64,000 nt of DNA, from positions 1 through 64,000 of the IMG/VR virus record IMGVR_UViG_3300035698_035359; one strand, given 5' to 3'. How positions within the stretch are numbered: position 1 is the first letter of the stretch; each line of letters begins with the position of its first letter. Positions 39,076 to 47,254 of the stretch are shown here, piece after piece. Below the pieces are notes generated by a model, which made no database searches, was not told the DNA's origin, and worked only from the letters and a program-made list of their open reading frames with translations. The stretch comes from a virus. The position numbers and the translations under genes were made by a program.

Positions 39076-39167
39076 GGGAAGGTAGTTTAGTCCTATTAAG
39101 CCATGGTAACTTGTAGGATAAGATGATTCAAAAGTGGGTGTAAATTCTCACCCTTCTCTAAAATTAT
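39076..39167 (+). ncRNA. Second tRNA-like RNA
   Basis: Abuts tRNA-Gly. GGGAAGG pairs with CCTTCTC (39152-39158, one G-T). A T-arm-like hairpin GTGGG/CTCAC with an 8-nt loop abuts the acceptor strand. Inside, TCCTA/TAGGA closes an 18-nt loop. There is no CCA after the acceptor (TAAA follows). Confidence 0.55.
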
Positions 39168-39190
39168 AGAAGATATAATATCTTCTTCCA
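39168..39190 (+). ncRNA. Hairpin-CCA element 4
   Basis: AGAAGA, loop TATAATA, TCTTCT, T, CCA; tRNA-Cys starts at the next base. Same form as element 3, and both are preceded by TTAT. Confidence 0.68.
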
Positions 39191-39265
39191 GGCTATGTAG
39201 CCAAATGGCTAAGGCAATGAGTTGCAACCTCATTAATGGAGGTTCGATTCCTTCCGTAGTCTCCA
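39191..39265 (+). tRNA. tRNA-Cys (GCA)
   Basis: Acceptor GGCTATG/CGTAGTC with wobbles, anticodon loop TTGCAAC in stem ATGAG/CTCAT, TTCGATT T loop, encoded CCA. Confidence 0.95.
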
Positions 39266-39340
39266 GGGACCATAGTGTCAATGGTAGCATTTCTCCCCTG
39301 CAAGGAGAAGGTTAGGGTTCAAATCCCTATGGCTCCACCA
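39266..39340 (+). tRNA. tRNA-Ala (TGC)
   Basis: Anticodon loop CCTGCAA in stem TCTCC/GGAGA, so position 33 is C rather than the near-universal U. Acceptor GGGACCA/TGGCTCC has an A-C mismatch at pair 4. T arm normal, CCA encoded. Confidence 0.92.
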
Positions 39341-39415
39341 GCCCGTTTAGTATAACGATAGTATAATTCCCTTGTAAGGAATAGGTGGTGGTTTAATTCC
39401 GACCAATGGGCTCCA
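39341..39415 (+). tRNA. tRNA-Thr (TGT)
   Basis: Acceptor GCCCGTT/AATGGGC, anticodon loop CTTGTAA in stem ATTCC/GGAAT, T loop TTTAATT, encoded CCA; abuts tRNA-Ala. Confidence 0.94.
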
Positions 39416-39420
39416 AAAAT

Positions 39421-39597
39421 ATGACATTAAAATATACAATTTATAAAATAACTAATTTAATAAATAATAGGTTTTATATTGGGATGCATAGAACAAAAAA
39501 TATTAATGATTATTATTTAGGTTCTGGTAAATTAATCATACAAGCGATAGAAAAATATGGTGAAGAAAATATTGTAAATTTATTGATAACAAGTTAG
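39421..39597 (+). pseudogene. Truncated GIY-YIG endonuclease
   Basis: Opens MTLKYTIYKITNLINNRFYI, a GIY-YIG domain start, with GSGKLIIQAIEKYGEENI following. It stops at a TAG after 59 codons; the same frame continues for about 20 codons (NIQEINLYIP) to 39669 where the family normally has its EKELI helix. Probably a decayed homing nuclease inserted in the tRNA array. TAG is used as an ordinary stop elsewhere, so recoding is unlikely. Confidence 0.7.
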
Positions 39598-39624
39598 AAA
39601 CTATTAAAAAATAAAAACAGTTTA

Positions 39625-39654
39625 AATATACAAGAGATTAATTTGTATATTCCA
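39625..39654 (+). ncRNA. Hairpin-CCA element 5
   Basis: AATATACAA, loop GAGATTAAT, TTGTATATT, CCA; tRNA-Asp begins at the next base. It overlaps the tail of the GIY-YIG remnant. Confidence 0.7.
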
Positions 39655-39729
39655 GGTAGATTAGTGTAATGAAAAGCACGTGGCTCTGTCGAAGCCAAAG
39701 CGAGAGATTGATACTCTCATTTACCGCCA
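39655..39729 (+). tRNA. tRNA-Asp (GTC)
   Basis: Acceptor GGTAGAT/ATTTACC, anticodon loop CTGTCGA in stem TGGCT/AGCCA, encoded CCA. Confidence 0.94.
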
Positions 39730-39803
39730 GAGGATTTGGTGTAATGGAAACATTTGTAGCTCCAAACTACAAGACATGGGTTCGATTCCTATAATCTTTG
39801 CCA
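39730..39803 (+). tRNA. tRNA-Trp (CCA)
   Basis: Acceptor GAGGATT/AATCTTT with G-T pairs, anticodon loop CTCCAAA in stem TGTAG/CTACA, T arm ATGGG-TTCGATT-CCTAT, encoded CCA; abuts tRNA-Asp. Confidence 0.93.
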
Positions 39804-39819
39804 ATAAAAAGGAGAAACA

Positions 39820-40014
39820 ATGTTTAATAATAAAAAAAGATGGGACAATGAACAACCAGAAATTGAGTTTCCGTCACTTGATATACTTAAAGATTGTTTA
39901 TGTTTTATGTTTTGTATTCAAGTAAAGAAAAATAAACAGTTTCTTTCGTGTTATAAGCAAGCTTTAGAATCACAGTTAAAAATGGTGGGTCAAGAGTTAA
40001 AGACTTTAGATTAA
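39820..40014 (+). CDS. Hypothetical protein, 64 aa
   Basis: MFNNKKRWDNEQPEIEFPSL, then a cysteine-containing hydrophobic stretch CLCFMFCIQ and a helical end. AAAAAGGAG site directly after the last tRNA. Not recognised. Confidence 0.6.
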   Translation: MFNNKKRWDNEQPEIEFPSLDILKDCLCFMFCIQVKKNKQFLSCYKQALESQLKMVGQELKTLD

Positions 40015-40034
40015 TATTAATTTAAGGGGAGCTT

Positions 40035-40148
40035 ATGTCCAGAGATGGTAAAGGAAGTTTTTACAAGAAATTAAAAGTTGATAAGGAGACACGAAATATT
40101 ATTCGTGAATTTAGGTCATGGAAGAAGAAAATTATTAATAAGAAATAA
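40035..40148 (+). CDS. 37-aa basic microprotein
   Basis: MSRDGKGSFYKKLKVDKETR..., strongly basic. Site GGGGAGC. Followed by a terminator. Confidence 0.45.
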   Translation: MSRDGKGSFYKKLKVDKETRNIIREFRSWKKKIINKK

Positions 40149-40177
40149 TTTTAAAAAATAAGTATAAAGTTTTATAT

Positions 40178-40217
40178 AACCCGTTATAGATTATGTTTCT
40201 ATAGCGGGTTTTTTATT
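40178..40217 (+). terminator. Intrinsic terminator after tRNA unit
   Basis: AACCCGTTATAGA, 7-nt loop, TCTATAGCGGGTT (13 bp with one G-T), then a T-rich run. Ends the tRNA transcript just before the large terminase. Confidence 0.88.
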
Positions 40218-40233
40218 TATATAAGGAGAATAT

Positions 40234-41829
40234 GTGTTAGAGAAATTATCAAATGAAGAATTAGATTTTATGGATAGTTGGTTTTATCCGATATGTCAAG
40301 CAGAGACTTTGTTTTCGGATTTTGACAATCTCGCAATGATGGAAGATGGTATATTAGGTAATATAAGGCTTGGTCAATTCCCCTTACTTTCTTATGAATA
40401 TTTATTAGATGATGAAAATCCTAGTCTTTCTAAAAAAGAGAATTTTCAATTAAGAAAAAGATTAGGAGATATTTACTGTTTTGGTGGAAGATTGTTTGGA
40501 AAAACTTTAATATTAGAAAAAATAGATATGATGATTTCGATGATATTGCAAGGAGCAGAAAAGGTTGGATTTACTTCCGCTGATGCTTCGCACATTGAAG
40601 GTGTTTTAGAAGATGTTTTATATGGGGTAGAAAATCACCCATTTATGAAATTATATGAACCTAGTACCAAAAGAAACCCTTACACTGTAAAGTTAAAAAC
40701 TGGTTATCATATGTTAGGCGTTAATATGAACGTATATGGAAAGAATCCTGGAAAGAATTTTTTTCAGAAGCATTTTACTAGGCTTTATATAGAAGAAGCT
40801 AGTATGGAAACAGATGAAGTTTATAAGAAAAGACGTGATAGTGTTTCGGAATTAGGATGTGTATTCCGTGTTGCTGGAATGACAGATTTCATAAAACATA
40901 GCCCCTGTGGTAGTGTAATGGATGATATAACAAAGATACCTTGGCTTTGTAATCTTCCACAATATGTAAACCCAAATTGGAATGAGAAATCTAAAGTAGA
41001 TGCTATTAGAGATTTTGGCGGGGAACAAACAATTGAATTTAGAATATTTATCAAAGGAGAAATAGTTGAAGATGCTATAACTGTTTTTGATATGGGAAGA
41101 ATTCGCCCCCAGTATAATCAAAATAGAAGAGTTAAATTTTTTGAAGTAAACAAAGATACTTTTGATTTATTTGAGCAAATAATAATAGTAGAGAGACCCT
41201 CTAACGCAGCAACAGTATTTATATCTGCGGATATTGGGGAATCTGCTCCAACGGAAATAGGAATATTTTTTGAAATAAATAAAAAATATAGATACGTTTA
41301 TAATATTACTTTATATAATTTAACAGATAAAGAACAATTTAAAATTTTTAAATTTTTAGGTGAAATATTAGGTAGTAATTATATTGGGCTTGATTGCTCA
41401 GATGGTACTGGAAGAGCAATTTTCCGTTCTTTAGAAGAAGTATTTCCGAAAGAAAATTTAAACTGGTGTTCATTTAATGAAAAAGTAGCAGTAGACTATG
41501 TTAAAGATAAAGATGAGGAAGGTAAAGAAGTACTTGTGCTAAAAAATGGTAAGCCAGTTGAAAAAATGGAATATGTTGTTGCTTGGTCAGTTAAGAGATT
41601 ACAACATTTATTATATGGGGAACTTTTTGATTTACCCATAGATAACAAGTTTGATACTCAATTTAATAAAGTAAAATGTTTTAAAACTGGTAACAGAGTT
41701 GTATATAAATGTCTCGGAGAAGACCATCTATTCCAAATGTTCCAAGTTTTTGCAATTATGCAATGGGATAGAGAATGGTGCAATAATAAACCTATAAAAA
41801 AATTAACTTTTTGTAAGTCAGGGAAATAA
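40234..41829 (+). CDS. Terminase large subunit
   Basis: 531 aa from GTG behind AAGGAG (the nearby ATG frame stops at once). ATPase: Walker A-like GGRLFGKT (84-91), Walker B RLYIEEAS. Nuclease half: FISADIGESAPTEIGIF, GLDCSDGTGRAIF and a late FDTQFNKV, the RNase H-like acidic residues. Packages DNA with the portal encoded next. Confidence 0.88.
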   Translation: MLEKLSNEELDFMDSWFYPICQAETLFSDFDNLAMMEDGILGNIRLGQFPLLSYEYLLDDENPSLSKKENFQLRKRLGDIYCFGGRLFGKTLILEKIDMMISMILQGAEKVGFTSADASHIEGVLEDVLYGVENHPFMKLYEPSTKRNPYTVKLKTGYHMLGVNMNVYGKNPGKNFFQKHFTRLYIEEASMETDEVYKKRRDSVSELGCVFRVAGMTDFIKHSPCGSVMDDITKIPWLCNLPQYVNPNWNEKSKVDAIRDFGGEQTIEFRIFIKGEIVEDAITVFDMGRIRPQYNQNRRVKFFEVNKDTFDLFEQIIIVERPSNAATVFISADIGESAPTEIGIFFEINKKYRYVYNITLYNLTDKEQFKIFKFLGEILGSNYIGLDCSDGTGRAIFRSLEEVFPKENLNWCSFNEKVAVDYVKDKDEEGKEVLVLKNGKPVEKMEYVVAWSVKRLQHLLYGELFDLPIDNKFDTQFNKVKCFKTGNRVVYKCLGEDHLFQMFQVFAIMQWDREWCNNKPIKKLTFCKSGK

Positions 41830-41840
41830 AGGAGAAGAAT

Positions 41841-43754
41841 ATGGCAATTAAGAAAGCCTCGCCAGCACTTCGGTGGTTAGTAGATATGATGGATTTTATG
41901 AGTAGAGATTCTATAAAAGTACCATCAGATTATAGACCTCAAGTGTTAGAAGTTAAAGCATTATTAAAGCAAGACCCATCTGGGTTGGCTAGTACATTAC
42001 TTGACTTAGCTATTTCTTCTGCAGCAGATGTGGATTATAGAATTGAAACTAGCAACGATTCATTAGATGATTTATTGAATTCGTGGTTAGGTGATATAAA
42101 TTTTGCTCTAAGAGGCAAAATTCCAACAGGAATAGAAAATTTATCCAAAGAATATTATAGAGAAAGATGGAAGGGTTCTTCCTTTTTACTATTGAGAACT
42201 TTTTGGGAAGATGTAGGTGGATATAATTTACCTACAAAGCTATATTTTCTTGATGGAGAAGATATTGTGGTATCTGATAATAAGGAATCTGTTATATTAG
42301 GTGATGAAAAATATAAATTAAGAATTAGTAAAAATAAAAGTATTGCGCTTCCTTCTAGAAAGAATGAAGTAATTTTTATTCAAAAACCCTATGATTCTTG
42401 GGGAACGTCTTATTCTACTCCTTTTCTTATTCAGCGTGGAATATTTGAAAATGTTAAATTTTTAGAATTATTAGGTAAAAAGGGACAAGATGTTGTTGGT
42501 AAAGCTCTTGAATATTTATTAACTATGAAAAAAGGAACAGAAGGATTGTTTTTAGAAGGGCATATTGGTTATAGTGCCGATGAGTTAGCAATAGCTAAAG
42601 AAGATTTCCAAAAAATTATATCGGATAGAAAAACTCAAGCGGGTACACCTAGTTATGTGTCTAATTTTGATACAGAAATAGAACATTTGATACCTGAATA
42701 TAAGAAAATTTTAGATGGAGTTTTATATGCTCCTATTGAAAAAAGAATTTTGGCTGGAATAGGTCTTGTAGATATTGTGCAAGGTGCTGCTTCAACTAGA
42801 AGAGAATCTACTTTAAACCCTAAACCTTTTATAGGTGAAATCAATAGTGGGGTTAGTGATTTTAAATCTTTACTTAAAGACATAATGTTAACTATGGTTG
42901 AACGAAATAAAAATAAACATCCGAAATATTTTAAAAATACTCAAATAGAAAAAATTAGAACTACTTCTTTAAAAATCTTTCTTAGCGATGATGATAAAGT
43001 TATGTTTAGAAGTATGTATGATAGAGGTGCTATATCTAAACAAACTTTTGTAGAAATGACAGGAGACGTTGATTATACATTAGAAGTTGAAAGAAGAAAA
43101 GCTGAAAAGACACGTGGAGAAGAAAAAACTATGTTCCCACCTGTTACACAGAACTTAGAGCAGAATAGTAATGTTAAAGATTTTCCAGATACGAAAACAA
43201 AAGATGTAAATGACAATGAGGTTCCAGATGATAGAACTGGACCTGAAACTAAAAACTTTTCTGGTGTTTTAGAAGAAACTAAATGTCCACATTGTTCTGA
43301 AATATTTGATTATGAATCACAGAAAGAAATTACAGTAGGCTCAGTTGCATGCCCTAAATGTCAGAAAGAAGTAACAAAAGCTTCTATATTGGAATTAGCT
43401 AAAAAGAAATATGAGGAAGCACCTTATACCTTAAAGAAATATCCTGCGCAACTAAAAAACATACCTGCAAAGGCTAGAGAAATTTGGATTAAAACTTTTA
43501 ATGAAGTTCTAAAGCAAACTAATAGCGAAACTACTGCAAGACAGTCTGCTTGGAGAAATGTTAAATTAAAATATAAGAAGGTTGAGGATAAATGGACAAG
43601 AAAGACTAAGAGCGAAGTTGAGAAATCAGTTAAAGAATTGGATATTGAAAAATTGGTAGACTTAGCAAAATTAGAAATTCTTGGCAAACAAAACAAGTTA
43701 CTAGACCAAATTATAAAAGAAAATGAAGTTTCAGACTCAAGTGAGGTAGAATAA
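41841..43754 (+). CDS. Portal protein fused to zinc ribbon and ChaB domain
   Basis: 637 aa. About 1-440 is a portal (SPP1/HK97-type pattern: YYRERWKGSSFLLLRTFW, ILAGIGLVDIVQGAA). After a polar linker, CPHC and CPKC (about 475-510) form a zinc ribbon. APYTLKKYPAQLKNIPAKAREIWIKT with TARQSAWRNVKLKYKK is a ChaB domain, followed by a helical tail. ChaB appears in several phage structural or peptidoglycan-linked proteins with unknown role. Overlaps the next start (TAATG). Confidence 0.85.
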   Translation: MAIKKASPALRWLVDMMDFMSRDSIKVPSDYRPQVLEVKALLKQDPSGLASTLLDLAISSAADVDYRIETSNDSLDDLLNSWLGDINFALRGKIPTGIENLSKEYYRERWKGSSFLLLRTFWEDVGGYNLPTKLYFLDGEDIVVSDNKESVILGDEKYKLRISKNKSIALPSRKNEVIFIQKPYDSWGTSYSTPFLIQRGIFENVKFLELLGKKGQDVVGKALEYLLTMKKGTEGLFLEGHIGYSADELAIAKEDFQKIISDRKTQAGTPSYVSNFDTEIEHLIPEYKKILDGVLYAPIEKRILAGIGLVDIVQGAASTRRESTLNPKPFIGEINSGVSDFKSLLKDIMLTMVERNKNKHPKYFKNTQIEKIRTTSLKIFLSDDDKVMFRSMYDRGAISKQTFVEMTGDVDYTLEVERRKAEKTRGEEKTMFPPVTQNLEQNSNVKDFPDTKTKDVNDNEVPDDRTGPETKNFSGVLEETKCPHCSEIFDYESQKEITVGSVACPKCQKEVTKASILELAKKKYEEAPYTLKKYPAQLKNIPAKAREIWIKTFNEVLKQTNSETTARQSAWRNVKLKYKKVEDKWTRKTKSEVEKSVKELDIEKLVDLAKLEILGKQNKLLDQIIKENEVSDSSEVE

Positions 43755-44047
43755 TGAAAATTCAGACTAAAGACGGTAAAAATTTAGGAGATACAATTCC
43801 TCTAGGAATAGTAGAAGCTGGTAAATCAAAAGAGTTTGAATTTATTATTTTTAATAATGAGTCTCTTGCTCAGGTTAGCGATATTAAAATAGAAATTGCT
43901 CATAAAGAAGTTGAAATATTGGATTATCCTAAAGAGCTAAAACCAAATAATAGTGGAATTTTGCGAATCCTATGGAGTCCAAATCTAACTGTAAAACAAG
44001 GATTAAAAACAACTATTAAATTAACTGCTAAAGAATTATATATGTAG
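43754..44047 (+). CDS. Small beta-sandwich protein
   Basis: 97 aa, alternating strands (EFEFIIFNNESL, SDIKIEIAHKEVEIL) like an Ig-fold decoration protein. Coupled to the portal by TAATG. Possibly a head decoration or fibre base. Confidence 0.55.
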   Translation: MKIQTKDGKNLGDTIPLGIVEAGKSKEFEFIIFNNESLAQVSDIKIEIAHKEVEILDYPKELKPNNSGILRILWSPNLTVKQGLKTTIKLTAKELYM

Positions 44048-44059
44048 GGGATAAAAAAT

Positions 44060-46540
44060 ATGGCAGATAGTAGAGACTTTCAATTTCATCCTGACTTAAC
44101 TGGAGCACAACTTCATATTCCTAAAGTACATATTACTACTCACTATCCTGGAGGCAGTGACCCAATGGATTACAGTGCTATGACTTTTTCAGCTTCTGGG
44201 ATGTCAGCTATAACTTTGCAAGGTGCAATAGAAGAAGCTTTTAATAGTGGTAGTTCTGGTGCAACTTGGGGAAGTATTATTGGTACTTTGGCAAGTCAAA
44301 CTGATTTGCAAGTAGCTTTAGATGCTAAAGAAGATGATATAACAGCAGGAACCACTGCTCAATATTGGAGAGGCGATAAAAGCTGGCAAACATTAAATAC
44401 TTCGATAGTTCCAGAAAGTACTAACCTTTATTACACGCAAGCTAGATTTGATACTGCATTTGGTTTAAAATCTACTGCGGATTTAGCTGAACTAACAAAT
44501 CTTTACTATACTGATGCAAGAGCTAGGGTTGCAATATCTGAAACTGTTGTAGGTTTAGATTATAATAGTTCTACTGGAATTTTATCTTTAACCACTGGCT
44601 ATGTAATCCCAACAACTACAGAAGAAGCAAATTGGAATGACGCATATGGTAAAAGAGTAGATACTTGGGGGAATGGATTAGCTTACTCATCTCAAGTTGC
44701 TAGTGTAGATTATAATACTACAAATTTAAAAATAACTTCGGAGCAGTTAAATACTATACAAGATATAGCAACTTCTTCAAGTCCAACATTTAGTTCTTTG
44801 ACAATAAGCACTGCACCAACAGAAGATGGTCATGCAACCCGCAAAGATTGGGTTCTTGCTCAGATAGCTACTGAAAATCTTTGGGATAGAGAATCAGGTG
44901 CAGTTTTAGTTCCACATACTGCAAATGATAATATTAACATTGGTTCAGGTGGATTTACCACCACAGGTCTTGTAGATTTAGGTTCTCTTGTAGTAGATAC
45001 TACTACTCTGGTAGTTAATGCCACGGGGTATGCTGATAAAGTTGGAATAGGTACAGCTACACCAAGCGCAGAATTAGATGTAATAGGTAATACCGAAATA
45101 AGTGGCTATGTACGAATAGGCACTGATACAACATATGAAACTTTCTATCAAGAAGAAGGCGATTTGTATTCAGGCAGTGGTAAAGCTTATTTTGGGTCAG
45201 GTTTAAATACAGTAGCAGAACGATATGGTGTAGGACTTCAAATAAGAGAGCAGACTTTAACTAAAACTCTTGTTTATGACATAGACGCTACATTCACAGC
45301 AGCTACAGGAACAGTATATAAATCAGGGCAAACCTTTGTTTCTAATGGAGTGGTAATAGGTGATTTCCTTGTAGTTACTAATGCAAACGATACTTCATAC
45401 ATAGGTTCAACAGGTGAAATAATATCAGTTACACAAGAAACTATTGTAGTTAATATAGCTGCTGCTGGAACAGATGTGCCAAGTGATTTAACAGACTTTG
45501 ACTTTGTAGTATTAAATCACCCTATATGCTCAATATTAGACAATGGAGATATTCACTTTAAGGTAGGTGTATCTTCTACCGCAGGATTTCATATATTAAG
45601 CCCTACTGGTGCTTCTGAATGTGCTTTATTTTTTGACCTAACTACAGGAGTAGCTGGACACAATGGTATATGTATTGACTTTGATGCAGTAACTTTTGGG
45701 GGAACATCAGCCATAGGTTTAAATTATGATGCTTCTTCATTTAGTGCATCCGATACAATAGGAACTGGAATAGATGTTGTAGTAAATAATACTGGCGCAA
45801 CAAACGGTGATATGCACGTTATAGATGTTGCTTTATCAGACCCTACCAATACCAGTCTTGAAGTAGAAGCGATAGCAACAGGTGAAGGAGTAGATGTAAT
45901 AGGACAATATTTAGGAGACCCTGCAGCACTTGACGCTGGTTTTTCTTATGACACAAGTATTTATAATGATAGAACAGTAGCTTTTAATTCAGCAGGTACA
46001 GATGTTCAGATATTTGTTTCACAGAATGATTACATATACTTAGCAGCAACCTCTAAGTGGGACCAAATAAATGTAGCATTAGCAATTCAAGCAAGTCATA
46101 ATATTATACCTACTTTTGAATATGTAGAAACTGATGGAGGTTGGGTAGTATTTACACCAGCTGATGATACTAATGGTTTCCAACAAAATGGAGCAATAAG
46201 ATTTGAATCTGATAATCTTACAACTTGGGGACAAAGAACAGTTTTTCAAGTTACAGGAAAAGTAGGAGCAATAAATTACTATTGGATAAGGATAAGAAGA
46301 ACAAGAAAAATCTTACCTACTCCACCAACGGAAGATACTATACAGCTTACTACTCTAGGTGCTAAGTTCTACTGGAATAAAACAGGAGATACTTTTCAGA
46401 ATACAATGGCTGTAACAGATGGGGTAACTGCTCCTTCTAATGTTACAGGACAAGCAATAATTTATGTAGATACTGCAGATGGAGATTTAAAGGTTAAATT
46501 CGCAGATGGTCATGTAGCAACAATAGCAAGTGATAGCTAG
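44060..46540 (+). CDS. Fibre-like structural protein
   Basis: 826 aa. MADSRDFQFHPDLTGAQLHI start; repeats typical of phage fibres (TNLYYTQARFDTAF and TNLYYTDARARVAI; AQYWRGDKSWQTL). Glycine/threonine-rich beta structure throughout. Lying between portal and protease it may be a head fibre rather than a tail fibre. Confidence 0.7.
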   Translation: MADSRDFQFHPDLTGAQLHIPKVHITTHYPGGSDPMDYSAMTFSASGMSAITLQGAIEEAFNSGSSGATWGSIIGTLASQTDLQVALDAKEDDITAGTTAQYWRGDKSWQTLNTSIVPESTNLYYTQARFDTAFGLKSTADLAELTNLYYTDARARVAISETVVGLDYNSSTGILSLTTGYVIPTTTEEANWNDAYGKRVDTWGNGLAYSSQVASVDYNTTNLKITSEQLNTIQDIATSSSPTFSSLTISTAPTEDGHATRKDWVLAQIATENLWDRESGAVLVPHTANDNINIGSGGFTTTGLVDLGSLVVDTTTLVVNATGYADKVGIGTATPSAELDVIGNTEISGYVRIGTDTTYETFYQEEGDLYSGSGKAYFGSGLNTVAERYGVGLQIREQTLTKTLVYDIDATFTAATGTVYKSGQTFVSNGVVIGDFLVVTNANDTSYIGSTGEIISVTQETIVVNIAAAGTDVPSDLTDFDFVVLNHPICSILDNGDIHFKVGVSSTAGFHILSPTGASECALFFDLTTGVAGHNGICIDFDAVTFGGTSAIGLNYDASSFSASDTIGTGIDVVVNNTGATNGDMHVIDVALSDPTNTSLEVEAIATGEGVDVIGQYLGDPAALDAGFSYDTSIYNDRTVAFNSAGTDVQIFVSQNDYIYLAATSKWDQINVALAIQASHNIIPTFEYVETDGGWVVFTPADDTNGFQQNGAIRFESDNLTTWGQRTVFQVTGKVGAINYYWIRIRRTRKILPTPPTEDTIQLTTLGAKFYWNKTGDTFQNTMAVTDGVTAPSNVTGQAIIYVDTADGDLKVKFADGHVATIASDS

Positions 46541-46549
46541 GAGAATTGA

Positions 46550-47233
46550 ATGTCTTTCTATGAATTTGAATATGTATATACTACCACAAATCAAGAAATA
46601 AAAACTACTGATAATAAAATTGTTGTTTTAACAGCAACTCCATTAGGTGTAGCTGGTGGTGGAAGTATAACACGTTACCCCAAAACCAAGAAAGAAGTTG
46701 AACTGAAATTAGATTTAGAAGGAATAAAGGCTTTTCAGTTAATGCTAACTATTTCTTTAATTGGAACCAAACAGATTTTAGTTGAAAAATTATTAGAGAT
46801 TATAGGTCAAATATTAACTCAAGAAACTACAGAATTATCAATAGAAGGTATTTCTAGCACAATTATTGATATTGATAAAGAGATAGAAGGTGCAGTTTCT
46901 AAAGATATTATTAATTTAGATTTTTTATCTGGTATAGTTAAGAGTATCTTTAAACAAAATGTTGAGTTAGAAGGTATTAAATCAAAAGATGTAAGTGTTA
47001 TAAAATTTATGATAGGAGTTTCTAAAGTAGATTCTGGTTTAGTTAAAATTCTAGTTGGTGGGCAAAAAGTTGATGCAGAATTAATTACTTCAATTATAGG
47101 TTCTAAAGCCTTTTCAATTGGACTACATAAAATAGTTTCTGGGATTAAGAGTAGTAAAACAAACTTAAAACTGGGAATCCAAGGAAAAAGAGATATTCGA
47201 AAGATAATATTGTCTCTTTTTGATGTTGACTAA
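46550..47233 (+). CDS. Hypothetical structural protein, 227 aa
   Basis: N-terminal beta stretch, then repeats of the form 'ELKLDLEGIKAFQL', 'ELSIEGISS', 'VELEGIKSKD' suggesting a short-repeat beta/alpha fibre accessory. No family recognised. Confidence 0.5.
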   Translation: MSFYEFEYVYTTTNQEIKTTDNKIVVLTATPLGVAGGGSITRYPKTKKEVELKLDLEGIKAFQLMLTISLIGTKQILVEKLLEIIGQILTQETTELSIEGISSTIIDIDKEIEGAVSKDIINLDFLSGIVKSIFKQNVELEGIKSKDVSVIKFMIGVSKVDSGLVKILVGGQKVDAELITSIIGSKAFSIGLHKIVSGIKSSKTNLKLGIQGKRDIRKIILSLFDVD

Positions 47234-47254
47234 TTTATTAAGGAGAAATAAAAC

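Noticed and set aside
39421-39669. TAG recoding to explain the in-frame stop in the GIY-YIG gene
   Set aside because: Other genes, such as the nuclease at 1-846 and the ORF at 28357, end with TAG, and no suppressor tRNA (CTA anticodon) is seen.
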